This document shows positions 44,184 through 56,570 of a stretch of 64,000 nt of DNA, one piece after another. Location of the stretch: NCBI RefSeq assembly GCF_963169125.1, contig NC_084796.1, forward strand, positions 91,310,888-91,374,887, read 5' to 3'. The position numbers and the translations under genes were made by a program. The notes under the pieces are model-generated. The model was given only the letters and a program-made list of their open reading frames with translations. It ran no database searches and was not told the origin of the DNA. This stretch comes from Humulus lupulus. Lineage: Eukaryota; Streptophyta; Magnoliopsida; Rosales; Cannabaceae. Each line of letters begins with the position of its first letter. Within the stretch, counting starts at the first letter, position 1.

Positions 44184-44373
44184 TATATAATGCATAAATA
44201 AAGGTTAAAAACTATTTTGTTGCTACTAGGAAAATGGCACGGTAGGTCGAATTTCAATCGACTTATGGACTCCTAAGCATTGGTTAAAAACTGACATCAT
44301 GCACAACATCATGAAGTGATGCCTAGTGAAAAAACAAAGGACATCGGTTGCAATGTAAGTGACGTCCCAAATT
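44184..44373. other. intergenic; nothing recognised
   Basis: Between the MITE-like element and an old gypsy LTR remnant. No ORF and no clear repeat boundary. Confidence 0.4.
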
Positions 44374-45820
44374 GTCACGACCCCAGCCCTAGGCTATGAT
44401 AGATTTGTAATATCCATAACTTTGGTGGTCAAAGGTCAAACTTGTACCCTTGTTGAAAAATAATCTTTATAAATGATCCTTTAGTTTATATTAAATAGTA
44501 CTATAATTATAAGTCAAAATATTGGAATAACTCCTATAATTATATAAAAAAATATTAGTGATAAAAGTAGGATCATCAATCATTATACATAGAACAATAA
44601 TATCCCCACAGTTATGTAGTCACCAAACAGTTAAATTTAATGAGTCACAAAACATCCAAAATAATACTTATCATCCACCATTCTTCATTCGTAACTATTG
44701 CCTAATTTAGATATACAGACCATTATATTTAAAATCAAATACATATATAATGTTCAAAAGATAGGCCTATGGCACTAAAAGAACTAGGCTAAACACATTG
44801 ACTCCATCAATAGTTCACCTTCCACATTCAGTTCACTCGGTTCTTGGAATGGGAGAAATATAGGGGGTGAGCTTATAAAGCCCAGTAGGAAAGCAACTAA
44901 TATCATAGGACCAAAAAGTTGAATGCAACCCCTGCATGGTTAGCTTTGAAAAAAAACATACATCATCATGTATAAACCAAAATAAAGAGAAAACACGAAT
45001 AATCACAAGAGCATAGCTACAAGAGGATAATGGCAAGGGCATAGCTACACATGCACATCACACTATCCACTAGATCCCTAGTTCCCGTTACCCACCATAG
45101 AAAAACCAACATCCTAAACTAGGTAGCCGGACCTGATAACCACCATAAGGGGGTGGCTCAGAACACTTCCTGTATCCATATGCTAGGTTTTCACACCTAC
45201 AGGTGAGTGGACACCTGATCTACCTATGATGACAAAGAGACTTGGTCGTGAAACAACAACATGCACAAATCATGATCACTATGACTCTTATTAGTATAAC
45301 CAAATAGAGGTAAACATGAAAAACAAGAAACATATTCCCTTTATATTTTGGAAAATTGAGAAGCATAACAGCTGCATTTTGAATAAAACCTAAACATCGT
45401 AACCTGAATAAATAAGTGAACAAAAATATATTTGGCACTCAGGGCCCTTAGAACAGATCAGAAACCATGCAGATTAAGTTTTCTATTTTTCAAACATTTT
45501 ATAAATATTAAAATTGGAATATGTGTAATGCAATTACATACGAGTAAAATAAGTCCAAAAGTCAAGTTGAGTCCCTACCTCCTTAGAATTTTCAATCCTA
45601 GTCCAAAGCGACGCTCCTAAGCTTAACAATGATCCTAGAGTGATTTAGTTCAATTTTAATATCATGTTTTTCCTACGTGCATCAAATGAGCAAATGATTA
45701 TCATCATTGCATTCCTTATTAAAAATCGTGTCCAACGACATATAATATGACCATATTTAAAATTTAAAGTTTCAGAACCTCACCCAAGCGATGCACAGTA
45801 GGGCTTGGTAGTGACAATAA
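44374..45820 (-). repeat. old gypsy LTR remnant (limits approximate)
   Basis: Starts TGTCACGACCCCAGCC, comparable with the TGTAATGACCC starts of the two minus-strand gypsy elements. It includes GGGGGTGAGCTTATAAAGCC followed by CAGTAGGAAAG, homologous to GAATGAGCCTAATGCCCAGC in those LTRs. No internal region is recognised and the right limit is a guess. It looks like a solo LTR or LTR fragment. Confidence 0.4.
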
Positions 45821-47709
45821 GCGGTGTATCAGAAACGTCGACGAAGGTAGGCGTGGCATATATCAAAAAGACCACATCGGCTAGTAGATCACGTTCATGC
45901 CAACCATCGGTCCAAAAAGTGCTCAGACTCGCCGGAAAGTGGCGGAGCTACCCAAAATATAAAAAGAGTCTTTTAGTGGGTCCCATTTATATAAAAATAT
46001 GTCAAAACAAACTTATTTTGATGTATTTGGTATGTGACTCTCTTGGAATTACTACACCAAATGTTTGTTGCAAGATAGTTGATGTTTGGAGAAAAATCAG
46101 AGATCTTTTTCCCATTTTCCCTTTCAAAAAATGTATTTTTTTTTCCAAAAATATTATTGTTTTACATACAAATTTAAAAACAAATAACAACACAAAATAG
46201 ATATTACTATAAAAAAAAGTAGTCTTTTAGTGACAACCTTTTAATAACAATTGATGCAAATTTCCCTTGGTAATTCATAATAAGAATTGATTTATAAAAT
46301 ATTAATTCATAACGTAAAAATGCAACATCTTAACATTGTTAAAGCAACAAAAGTTACCATATATATAAATATATATATATATAGGGCATCTCTCACTACT
46401 AAATAATTGAGGTGGTACCACAATATTAAACTGTGGTAAGAACGTTCATACAACAATTCTAATATTGTTTTTTCATACAATGTAGTGCCATGTACTAGCA
46501 GGAGACAACATTTCAAATAAAACTGTCGTCTCATGTACCATAAGGAATGACAATTTCTATGCAAATGTCGTCTCTTGTAAAACATGATACAAAAATTTAT
46601 GAATAACTACGGTAACATAACACAAAAATTTTTAAGCAACTGTCGTGCCATATGGTACAAGAGACAACATAATGTTGTGAACTGATGTACCATACATAGA
46701 AAATCAGAATTCGTTTCCCTATTTTAAACTACTACATTCATCCATAATTTCATGTATAATAAGAATATAATTCAGATCATATCAAAATGTATTATTTCCT
46801 TAACCATGTAAGTGCACACTACTACAAAAATTATATGATAAGTCAGTTTGGAACTGACCTTCCATGTAATGACTTAGCATATAAACACATAGCTTAGAAA
46901 AAGAAGAAACTTTAAATGTTATACTAGCTATTTCCACATGCATATCCCCTAAAAAAGCATATTGAGAATGATATATTGATGATAACACAAATTTCAACTT
47001 TATGTATCATGGGAGATAGAGATTATTGATTACAAGACTACGTGATTTAACTTTATACCAATATATATACTGGAGTACAAATTTTGTAAATCAAATACCA
47101 ACTTCTTTCTTATTAATTGTAACATTATCATGCTTAAACTAAACTATCAAATTAATTTACTTTGAAATGACGACAATAACATAAGAGAACTCAGTTCAAA
47201 ATCCTAAAATAGAGTAGGATGATGACCCTAAACTAGTAAATGGTAAAACAAAAATAAAGCTATCTTCAAGCAAAATAATAAACCAATAAAAATCAATAAC
47301 AACGACACAAGTTCCAATAAATAATGCTCTTCATACATGCATGCTTGTATAGTCATTCGATTAAATGCAAGAAGCTTAGCATGACTATAAATATTACCCA
47401 ACACTAAGAACCCCATTCTATAGGTTGCTAAAGTACAATGAGCCCAATACCTCATACCATAAAGTTGAATTTCTTGAAATTAAAATGGATGAGACAATGG
47501 TTAGCAAATCAAAATATTCACAAGAAAAAAAAATTCAAAGTAAACTTAAGAAATAGTTAATGGCGTGGTAAGAATTTAGAAATTGCATAATGAATGGAAG
47601 TACGAACATTTTGAAGAGTTATGGTGCAACAACTTATGCTTGAGAAAGTGCCAAACATAGACATAAAAATACATACAAGTATAAAAAGGGAACAAGTTTA
47701 ATTAAACAA
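45821..47709. other. gene-free stretch with degenerate repeats
   Basis: No supported gene. Between 46390 and 46690 the words GAGACAACA, GTCGTCTC and CTGTCGTGCC recur in both orientations, as in subterminal repeats of a DNA transposon. CACTACTACAAAAA at 46817-46830 resembles the end of a CACTA element reading rightwards, but I find no partner end. ATTAAACAA at 47701-47709 is the left TSD of the following MITE. Confidence 0.35.
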
Positions 47710-48120
47710 GGGTAAGGAATCATTTGATACCCTTTATTTTTTCAAAGTATCATTTTGGTACCATATGTTTACAATAATGCTCATTTGGTACCCTGTATTT
47801 TGAAATAGTACAAATTTATTACCCTGTATTTTAAAATCGTACATTTTTGGTACCCTAAACTCAAATTTAATTTATAAAATATTACCAATTTAATAAAACT
47901 GCTCTATATTATATGAGTTCCAAATTTAAATTTTATTACTTAATTACATATAACTGATGACAGTTTGGTTATATTGACAAATTTTATCTACCAAATTTGA
48001 GTCTAGGGTACCAAATATGTATGATTTTAAAATTCAGGGTGCCATATGAGTGTTATTGAAAATAGATGGTACCAAAATGATACTTTACAAAAATACAAGG
48101 TACCAAATAAGTAAATTCCC
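47710..48120. mobile_element. Mutator-like MITE, 411 bp, long inverted repeats, 9-bp TSD
   Basis: ATTAAACAA flanks it exactly at 47701-47709 and 48121-48129. The ends are GGGTAAGGAATCATTTGATA and (reverse complement of the right end) GGGAATTTACTTATTTGGTA. Matching continues through AAAGTATCATTTTGGTACCA and the repeated ATTTGGTACCCT for about 150 bp on each side, so nearly the whole element folds back on itself. No ORF. A 9-bp duplication is the Mutator-like size. Confidence 0.85.
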
Positions 48121-48129
48121 ATTAAACAA

Positions 48130-49063
48130 AGTGAAATACAAAAAGAGTAGAAAATGTGTACTTTAGGGCAGCTATGCATATCCCTTAAAATAGGGACTTA
48201 AATATCTAACAAAAACAAGTCAAAGAATTCAAAAAACACACAATAAGTTTCTTCTTTATATCTCTGCAGCACACAAACAAATTTCCTAGAACCTACTTCA
48301 CTAAAACGCACAAGTTTTCAAACTTCTGTTATATTTTTAATCTCAAAACCTACTTCACTATGGATGAATATTTCAGATATTCAAACTCCTCTAATATTTG
48401 TATAATAATAGTAAAAAGTAATTATGGGAGCATACATACCTCTTGCAATTAACAATAATGAAGTAAATTGTCACAACAAGATCTCGCATTCCTCTAAAAG
48501 GCCCATCTTTGTTAACTCTCTTACTTCACTCAAATAATTTCAGTGGTCATAAAAAGATTCTAGTATTCATAATAATATTTGTATCTTTATTTAGCAATAA
48601 ATATGAAACTTCCAACTCAAAAATCTGATTTAAAAAAAAAATGCAAAGTTGTGGTAGGTGAGAAATTTTCAAAGCTATTAGTTAAGGTTGTGTCCTTTAA
48701 CTTGTGTAAGAGAGATGGATTATAATTTTCAGATCCATTATCACATTGATCTTAAAACAGACAATGTGAAACAAAATTGGCCACAAAAAATAAAATAAGA
48801 AATTGATCAATAGAACCATAATAATATATCAATAATAATTTCTATGTCAATTTGTTTCTTGCTTTAAGTCATATATGTGAACACATAATAGAAAAAAACA
48901 AAGGGTGAAGGACCTAAGTAGAATTAAAACTTCTTGTCATAACAATTTTATTTAATTTTGAGAAAATTTAATATGCATTCATTAAACATGTAAAACGCTA
49001 CATGATTTATAAGCAAAAGAAATTATTAATTGTTCTAGACTAACATAGTCAAAACTTGAAAAT
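48130..49063. other. AT-rich intergenic stretch; nothing recognised
   Basis: No ORF of note, no repeat boundary identified. It ends at the left edge of the gypsy D LTR. Confidence 0.5.
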
Positions 49064-51251
49064 TCTAATGTCCAGAATTTGCTATTAAGGCTAAGTGCCT
49101 TGTTTACAGTGTCTGGAGGGCATAATAGGATTTATATGTGGAATTAACAGAATATATGTATGATTATGCAATATAAATTGTTTATATGGTAATGTGAATA
49201 CTTATTCATGTTTATGTGTATTAAAGATGCATGCGGGCCTGTTTTTGTAAATTGGGGCATATTCGTAATCTTTGACCTGTAGAGGGTATATTTGTAATAT
49301 ATATGCTTTATGAGTGAGACCACAGTATTGTGGAGATATATTTTACGTGTGTGGTCCGAGGCGATCCTAGTGAGCAGATTAGCGGAATATTCACAACAGG
49401 GTTAAATACTCGGCTCAGGGTGAGCCTAGGGGTATATTTGGAATGTAGTATGTCTTCAAGATTGAACAGGTAGCAAGTAATTATTTAGTGATTATTTGGG
49501 AATGTCGAGATTAATTGGGAATTTATAGGACTACATGAGGATTAGCGGGAAATGTGGAAAATGAAGATTTTTCCCTTGGAGCCATTAAAGGATAAGGTTA
49601 TGCTTAAGGGGCATTCTAGTCTTTTGGAAAGGTATAGACTCGCCCATTAGGATGATGTATAAAGAACCAGAACATAAGGAATTTAATCTCTTAGTATCTC
49701 TCTCTCTTTCTCTATTCAGTTCTCTATCTCTCTCTCCCTTGGTGTGCATGGACGTTTAGTGAAACTCTTGGAGAATCGGTTCAGGAATTGAGGATTTGAA
49801 GCTTGAGGACTAGGGATTGAAGCCGGGATTAAGTGGAGCAACTCTAGGGGGATCAAAATCTCAGTAGAGGTAAGCTTATCTCTTTTTCTTGCTGAATTTC
49901 AGGCATGGTTTAAGTGCTTTTAGAGATTCAAAACTTTGATGCTGAGTTTGAGTTTGAGGGTGTTTAGAGAGTATTTGATAACTAATTTTTGGTATTTTTC
50001 TATCGATGATGAATTTCTGTGGTTAAAATTGGTTAGAAATCAAGTTTGGGGTGGATTGGGAAGAGGTTTGCGATTCTGAAATCGCTATTTTTCTGGTTTC
50101 GCGGGGTCGCGCTGTGGCGTTGTTCTTAAGCACCGCGACCCGCATGAAGCCAAGCGCCGCGGCGCAAAATAGGGTGCGCTGCGATCCTAGGGGGCTGGGT
50201 CACGACTCTAATTAAAGAAAATAGCCAAAACAGGTTTTTAAGTTTAGGAACTCAAATCTAAAGTCTCGGGAAGGATTCTACTACCTAGTTTAGTGGAATT
50301 CGATGTCCCGAAGGCTAGTATATTATTTTGAAGCTTCTAATTTATTTAGGTTTTGATAGTTATTCGTTATTACGCTGTGACTAGGTTATACTGGTAGGGC
50401 TCTAGGATAGGGATCGTGCTTAGGACTGCCATATGCTAGCTGCTCGGGACTTGAGGTAAGAAAACTGCACCCGGGTTGTGATCGGTACTCGGACCCCTGT
50501 TAATAAATATGAGTATGAATATGACTATATGTGAGATTATGGTTATAACTATATTTGAGAATATTTGGTAGGGCATGCTTGTATATGCTGCCTCTGATTG
50601 CTTGTTGTGCAATGTATATTTGTGATTATATCTATTCTGAAGGCCGATCGTAGGGCGTCGAGGGATGATAGCAAGCATGTAGAACACAGCCCTACCTACG
50701 TGTACCGGGGTCAGCTATAATGTGGTTGTTTGAGTAGAATATCATTGCTAAGTTTATTGCTTATATCATGTTCTTGATTAAGTTTATTGATCTAAGTCCA
50801 TTATTTATATACTGTTGCTTATTTGTGCCTGTTGATTTAAGTTTTCTTGTTGAGCCTTGGCTCAAGTGTGTTATGTGGTTCACGTATTGGAAAGGGATAG
50901 CCAGACCAACCATGAGTTAGAGAGCTTTAGGAGAGGTTTGTACATACGCAACCTTCTCGACCGCCACAGTCGGGATAGCCAGGGAGGAACAAGGGTTGAA
51001 CCTTGTTTTGTCGCTTAGGACAACTAATCTATATTCCATTTGCATTTTATCAGTCTGTAACCAATTTTTGGGATCTCGTGTATAAACTTAATATTCTCAA
51101 GGAAAAATAATTACTTTATTGACCAAACTTTTTAATACCTAACCTTGATTTATTCTTTAATTACACATTTATGTCCAAATGACTCGCTTAGCGAGTTAAG
51201 CACTATCTTAAACACACAATGTAACAAACTTTGCTAACTAGGGTGTAATAA
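49064..51251 (+). repeat. gypsy D 5' LTR (about 2.2 kb)
   Basis: Starts near TCTAATGTCCAGAATTTGC (homologous to TGTAGTGTCCCAAATTTGC of solo LTR C, with the TG apparently mutated) and ends near AGGGTGTAATAA. A primer site follows. Includes a GC-rich block near 50100-50200 and CTCTATCTCTCTC pyrimidine repeats near 49690-49735. The ORF at 50436-50687 opposes the element and has no recognisable content. Confidence 0.82.
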
Positions 51252-51267
51252 CTTGATATCAGAGTGG
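51252..51267 (+). other. primer-binding site of gypsy D
   Basis: CTTGATATCAGAGTGG: TGATATCAGAG is one mismatch from the tRNA-iMet-type TGGTATCAGAG. It sets a plus-strand direction for this element. Confidence 0.8.
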
Positions 51268-51395
51268 TCTAGGTATAAGGGTTCCTGAAGACTAGTTGGG
51301 CATGTACATTATAGACTTGCATCTTGGTATGCATATTGTATGTGGCTATTATGTTATTTGACCCTACTCATGGTATAGTGTTGGAAATGGACATC

Positions 51396-51863
51396 ATGCC
51401 TGGTAGATTGAGTCATTGGATGCATATAGATTTGGAAGTTATGTATCCAAGGATGTCAATTGGACCAGACATCGTTAATATCGGGGATGCGGATGATAGT
51501 CGGGGCCAGAACCCTCCATCTTCCTCGGGAATTGGCAACAGATGTTTGCTGGCATGCAAGCAAGACTGCCAAATCAGGAGGAGGAGATTAGGTTGTTGAG
51601 ATAGCGGGTTCCATCAGGGAACGCTGCTCCGTATGTTTGACAGTAATTGCACTGGTTATAGTTCAACCTGAGTGTGGAAATAGATGGGAATTTATTGTAT
51701 GAGAGATTCTAGAAGCATTATCCTCCAGTTTTTGAATGAGGCTTGGGCCCATTTAGGCTAAACAGTGGATGGGCATGATTAGCTCCATCCTTGAATATAT
51801 GGGAGTGGTAGGCAATGATAGAGTGGCCTGTGCCACGTACATGTTGCGGGAGGATGCTAGAAT
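51396..51863 (+). pseudogene. gypsy D gag start, cut by copia G
   Basis: Possible start MPGRLSHWMHIDLEV at 51396. After frame breaks the capsid words PPVFE and MGMISSILEYMGVVGNDRVA, CATYMLREDAR appear at 51769-51860; these are typical of plant gypsy gag. Reading stops at GATGCTAGAAT (51863), exactly where the copia G LTR begins. The continuation is beyond copia G, outside the window. Confidence 0.82.
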
Positions 51864-52584
51864 TGTTGAGAAAACTTATACAGGATCTTGTTTATTTTCA
51901 TGTAAATTTTTTGTTAAAAAAATTAATATAAGCCAACCTAGAACATATTTCTATAATTGAATTTAAACAGAGATAATAATAAGAGCACTTACATTATATG
52001 CATTGGAATGTATTAGTTCTTCCTTCAGTTTCTCGAACCGTAGGGTAAGTTGGTAACAAGCAAGTCAAAGAACTCAAATAATACAATTAGTTAGAATACT
52101 AACCACTCAGAATTGAGATTGATTTGACCTATGTTCAACAATATGATATGAGTAGAATAGATAATAACAATATGTTTACTTATCTTATCTACTGTCAATA
52201 TCGGTCCAGTCTGATGTAATAAATACATCTGATCTTATCTACTTTACTAATGTTCTGGAAAGAACATAATACTACAATACAATGTGTAAGCAGATCATAT
52301 CATAGATTGGCAAGTCAGTGTCAATCCTATGCACTGACTAATCTTAGGACTAACTTATGTTTGAACATATAATCATATTTATATTACACCGTGATTACGT
52401 CACTATAAATATGATTAGCTATATGTTCGGGATTTAATAAAAGTTCATATTAAATAAATAATCATGAAAATAAAACATGTGAGCAAAGTGATTGACCAAG
52501 TCAAAATTTGATTTCTATTCTTTCATTGATAATAAATGAGATTACAAAGAAAATGGGTTTTCATTTGGGCATAAAACTCAAACA
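51864..52584 (-). repeat. copia G 3' LTR (721 bp)
   Basis: Plus-strand reading begins TGTTGAGAAAACTTATAC at the break in gypsy D gag and ends CATAAAACTCAAACA, next to ACTCCCACTTGCAC, the complement of GTGCAAGTGGGAGT, a purine tract typical of this copia type. Terminal words TGTTGAG and TGTTTGAG form the short inverted ends. Confidence 0.82.
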
Positions 52585-54392
52585 AACTCCCACTTGCACT
52601 AATTGAAACTAATGCCTTAATTCTACTATTCTCATTTCCTTGATATGCTTATCAAATGTAGCTTCTGGTAGTGTCTTTATAAACAGATTTGGAAGATTGT
52701 CTTCAGATGCAATCTTCATAACCTTCACATCTCTCCTAGTCACATATTCTCAAATTATGTGATACTTTCTTTCTATATGCTTACTGCACTTGTGACTTCG
52801 AGGTTCTTTCAAGTTGGCTATCGCTCCTGTGTTGTCACAAAACAACATAAGCAGTTTATCCATATTTTGAATAACACCAAGATCTGAATAAAACTTATTT
52901 AGCCAGACTATTTCTGTAGCTGCTTTAGACGCAACTATGGACTCAGCCTCCATGGTGGAATCTGAGATCGTAGACTACTTTACGCTTCTCCATATAACAG
53001 TTCTACCCCCAAGAGTAAACACTATTCCAGAAGTAGACTTTAGGTCATCAGTCTAAAATTCTGAATTGGTGTAGCCTACAAGGTTCAAAACACCACCCTT
53101 GTAGACTAACATATAATCCTTAGTCTGCCTTAAATACTTCAGGATATGCTTAACTGCTATCCAATGTTCCGGTCCTGGGTTTGACTGATACCTGCTCAGT
53201 ACTCCTACTGCATAGCAGATATTTGGTCTAGTACACAACATAGCATACATCAGACTTCCAACTGTAGATGCGTAAGGAACTTTTCTCATTACATCTTCCT
53301 CTTCAGGAGTTTGGGGAGACTGCTTCTTTGAAAGATGAATTCCATGGCGGGATGGTAAACGTCCTTTCTTGGAATTTGTCTTTGAGAAATGTTCGAGCAC
53401 TTTATCTATGTAAGCTACTTGAGATAGAGCTAAGTGTTCGTTCTTTCTATCCCTAATGATCTAGATACCCAGAACATAACTTGCTTCACCCAAATCCTTC
53501 ATCTGGAATTGAGTGCTCTGCCAATTCTTCACATCTGATAATTTCTTAACATTTTTTCCAATGAGTAAGATATCATCTACATAAAGAACCAGGAATACCA
53601 CTATTTGATTTGCCTTCAATTGGTAAGCACAAGGCTCATCAATATTTTGTTCAAAGCCATAGGTTTTGATTATTTCATCAAACCCAAGGTTTCAGGAATG
53701 AGAAGCTTGCTTAAGTCCATAAATGGACCTATTGAACTTGCAAACTATTCCTTATTGTCCAACTACTTTAAATCCTTCTGGTCGATCCATATAAATGACT
53801 TCGTCAAGCTTCCCATTAAGAAAAGTTATTTTGAAGTCAATTTTCCAGATCTCATAGTCGAGAGCGATTGCTATGGATAAGAGGATGTGAATGGACTTGA
53901 GCATGGCTACCGGACTAAAAGTTTCCTCAAAGTCACGCCTTCTCTTTGGGTATAACCCTTTGCCATTAATCGAGCTTTATAAGTTTCGATATTTCCATCA
54001 ACACCTCGTTTCTTCTTGTAGATCCACTTATACCCAACGACCCTAAAGTCACTAGGTTCTTCCACAAGATCTCAGACGAAATTTGATTATATGGACTCAA
54101 TTTCCTGGTTCATGGCTTCGAGCGATAGTTCATTGCCATTGCTTGTTTGAAAGATAATGGATCATTGTCACTAGTGTCACCAACAACCATATTGGTTTCA
54201 CCATCCAAACCATAGCGAACTGGGTTCCTAGAAACCCTCCCACTATGACGAGGCTCTGTGACTATTTGCTCAGGAACTGTGGTACTTTCTTCATTTAAAT
54301 CAACTTGCGTCTATTGGACACCCCTAGATTCTAAAATGAAGTAAACTAGGTTCATGACCATTCCAACGTTCTAAAGGTGTTTAGGGGATTTA
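52585..54392 (-). pseudogene. copia G reverse transcriptase and RNase H, decayed
   Basis: RNase H: MEAESIVASKAATEIVWLNK, LFCDNTGAIANLKEPRSHKC, SKHIERKYHII (52953-52750). Connection: GIHLSKKQSPQTPEEEDVMR, VGSLMYAMLCTRPNICYAVG, EHWIAVKHILKYLRQTKDYM (53400-53053). The catalytic LYVDDI is readable near 53570-53585. The RT fingers region (53600-54390) shows only scattered matches between stops. Confidence 0.85.
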
Positions 54393-55090
54393 TTAGGATG
54401 GTATGACATTCATAATGTCGTTCGGAGTTTCAATTGCATGTCCCCAGAATGAAGTTGGCAGAGTTGAGTAACTAAGCATGCATCTAACCATTTCCAATAA
54501 AGTTCTCTTCCGGCGTTCCGCTACACCATTTTGTTGCGCAGTACCTGGGGCAGTAAGTTGTGATAAAATCCCAAGTTCAGTTAAATGATCTTGTAACTTC
54601 ATATCCAAATATTCTCTACCCCTATCAGATTGCAAGATCTTTAACGTTTTACCTAATTGGTTCTGAGCCATAGCTAGGAATTCCTTAAACTTTGAAAATA
54701 TTTCTGATTTCATATGCATTAGGTAAAGACATAAGTATCTAGAGTAATCGTCAATGAAAGTGATGAAATACTCAAAACCACCCCTGGCATGTACATTCAA
54801 AGGTCCACAAACATCTGAATGAGCATGTCCAAGTTGTTCTTTGGCTCTATCACCCTTTGCAGAGAATGGACACTTGGTCAGTCTGCCTTTTGGACAATAT
54901 TCATAGAAAGGTAATTCACCTAAGGTGAGTTCCCTGAAAGGCCTATCCTTTGTAAGTCTTTGAATTCTATTATAGCCAATGTGACCTAGTTTATTGATCA
55001 GACATACATCATGTTATCGTTATCAGACTTTTGACGTTTATTGATCCTAGGTTTAGCTACTTTGAATAAATCAATATTAAGAGTGAGGGG
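54393..55090 (-). pseudogene. copia G integrase core
   Basis: MNVHARGGFEYFITFIDDYS, RYLCLYLMHMKSEIFSKFKE, LKILQSDRGREYLDMKLQDH with the second D, APGTAQQNGVAERRKRTLLE with E, LPTSFWGHAIET. GGEY has become GREY. The first D and the HHCC region (54800-55090) are full of stops. Confidence 0.87.
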
Positions 55091-55099
55091 TTCGTTAGG

Positions 55100-55750
55100 T
55101 CACAGAATATAAAGCCCATTTTCAAAACATGAAATACACAATATTGATCCATTGAGAGAAATAGATATATTAGAACTTGTGAAAGTCATAACAAATTGTT
55201 CTAATTGCAACATGGAAACTGAAATTAAATTTCTACTATAATCCCGAATAAAAAACATATCTTTCAAAATTAAATATTTATTTATGAACATCACCTGAGC
55301 TCTTCCTCTAGCTTGGATTGTAATGAACAGTTTGTTCCCAACTCTAAGCTTTAAGCCGCCTTCATCCACTTCCTTCAACAATTCAAGAAGCCGTAAAGAG
55401 TTAAAAACATGGTTTGTAGATCAGGAATCAATAATACAAACAGATTTATCATTTTTTAAAATACACGTTTTTCAGATATATGAACTATAATCATTACCTT
55501 TGTTTTTCGCTGCTAGAAATTTGGGTTCCAACGCCCCTTCTCTTTGTAGTGAAAGCACTTATCTTTTCCTTTTTTGTTCTTCTTTTTTCTTCCCGTTAGG
55601 GGTCTGTGCACTAGGTAGTGCACTCATCTTTGCAGCCTTTGCAGGTCTGGGGTAGGTGTTTTGTCCACCTTTAATTTTGTTTCTAGATTTTGAAGACGAA
55701 GCTTGGTTAGCTTTAGCCTTAGTTGGATCAGCAGCAGCAACAATAGTCTT
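55100..55750 (-). pseudogene. copia G protease-side segment and gag C-terminus
   Basis: 55381-55100 reads LKEVDEGGLKLRVGNKLFIT, FIRDYSRNLISVSMLQLEQF, the region after the protease active site. Upstream, KCFHYKEKGRW near 55550 is a decayed gag zinc knuckle, and KTIVAAADPTKAKANQASSS, PRPAKAAKMSA are the gag basic linker. The poly-T at 55749-55765 and AACAATAGTCTT mark the LINE insertion in this linker. The lysine run in the translated ORF is the LINE tail, not gag. Confidence 0.8.
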
Positions 55751-55910
55751 TTTTTTTTTTTTTTTGATGAATAAGATCATTGTATTGCTCAAACAATCAA
55801 TTACAAGACAAGTCTATGAACACCCAACACAAATACAAGAATACCCAAGACCAACCCGAACAGGGCTGCCGAAACAAGTAAACTAGCCCCTATATATAAT
55901 TCTGTACAAA
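55751..55910 (-). other. LINE 3' UTR and poly-A tail
   Basis: T17 on the plus strand followed by about 145 bases of noncoding DNA up to the ORF2 stop at about 55911. The tail marks the 3' end of the LINE transcript. Confidence 0.85.
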
Positions 55911-56570
55911 TCAATTAAAAAACAATCTATTAATAAACTCTCTATCTTTCCTAGAGGCTTTACATGGAAACACACTAAGTAAACGAAATTTACAGTCATT
56001 TTGAATTCTTCTAACTGTATGTTGAATTTTCCAGAGCTTGTGATTCCATAGTGCATCATTCCTCACTCTCCAGATATGGTACACTGTCGCAACAAGAAAA
56101 GAAAACATCATGCTTTTGTATGTACTCGATATAAGCTTGGCATGAGAAATCCAATGCATAAGATTGATTGACTGTGCATTCCAATGAAGCCAACTTTTGA
56201 TAGCCTCTAAACACCTCTTACTGTATATACACTTGAAAAAGAGATGATCAATGTTTTCATTTTCTTTCCCACACATTAAACATACCTGATCAAGATTGGG
56301 ATTGTATTTAACAATTCAGTCCTTTGTGTGTAGTCTTTCCCACATGACTAACCACATAATAAATCGATGCTTGGGAGTAATGAGTCTATCCCAAACAAAC
56401 TTCCTCCATGGCACTCTAGATTCTTGAGGGGTCAGGAAGTCTAAACCAAGTTTGATAGTATATATCTGAGACAAGAATGAATCCTGAGAAATTTTCACTT
56501 TGAAACTATCCTTCACAGCAACTAAACGCTTCCCGTACCAACTGCAGTCCGTGGGACACTTGTAATCCCA
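55911..56570 (-). pseudogene. LINE ORF2 C-terminal zinc-binding RT domain
   Basis: Reads VPWRKFVWDRLITPKHRFIM, WLVMWERLHTKD-stop, then CLMCGKENENIDHLFFKCIY and HIWRVRNDALWN. The C-x2-C-x7-H-x4-C pattern and WKHRF..W.....L.T are the plant zf-RVT domain. In-frame stops at about 56315 and 56520-56570. Confidence 0.9.

Noticed and set aside
55559..55792. Lysine-rich ORF near 55760
   Set aside because: The lysine run is the LINE poly-A tail translated together with copia G gag linker; not a separate gene.
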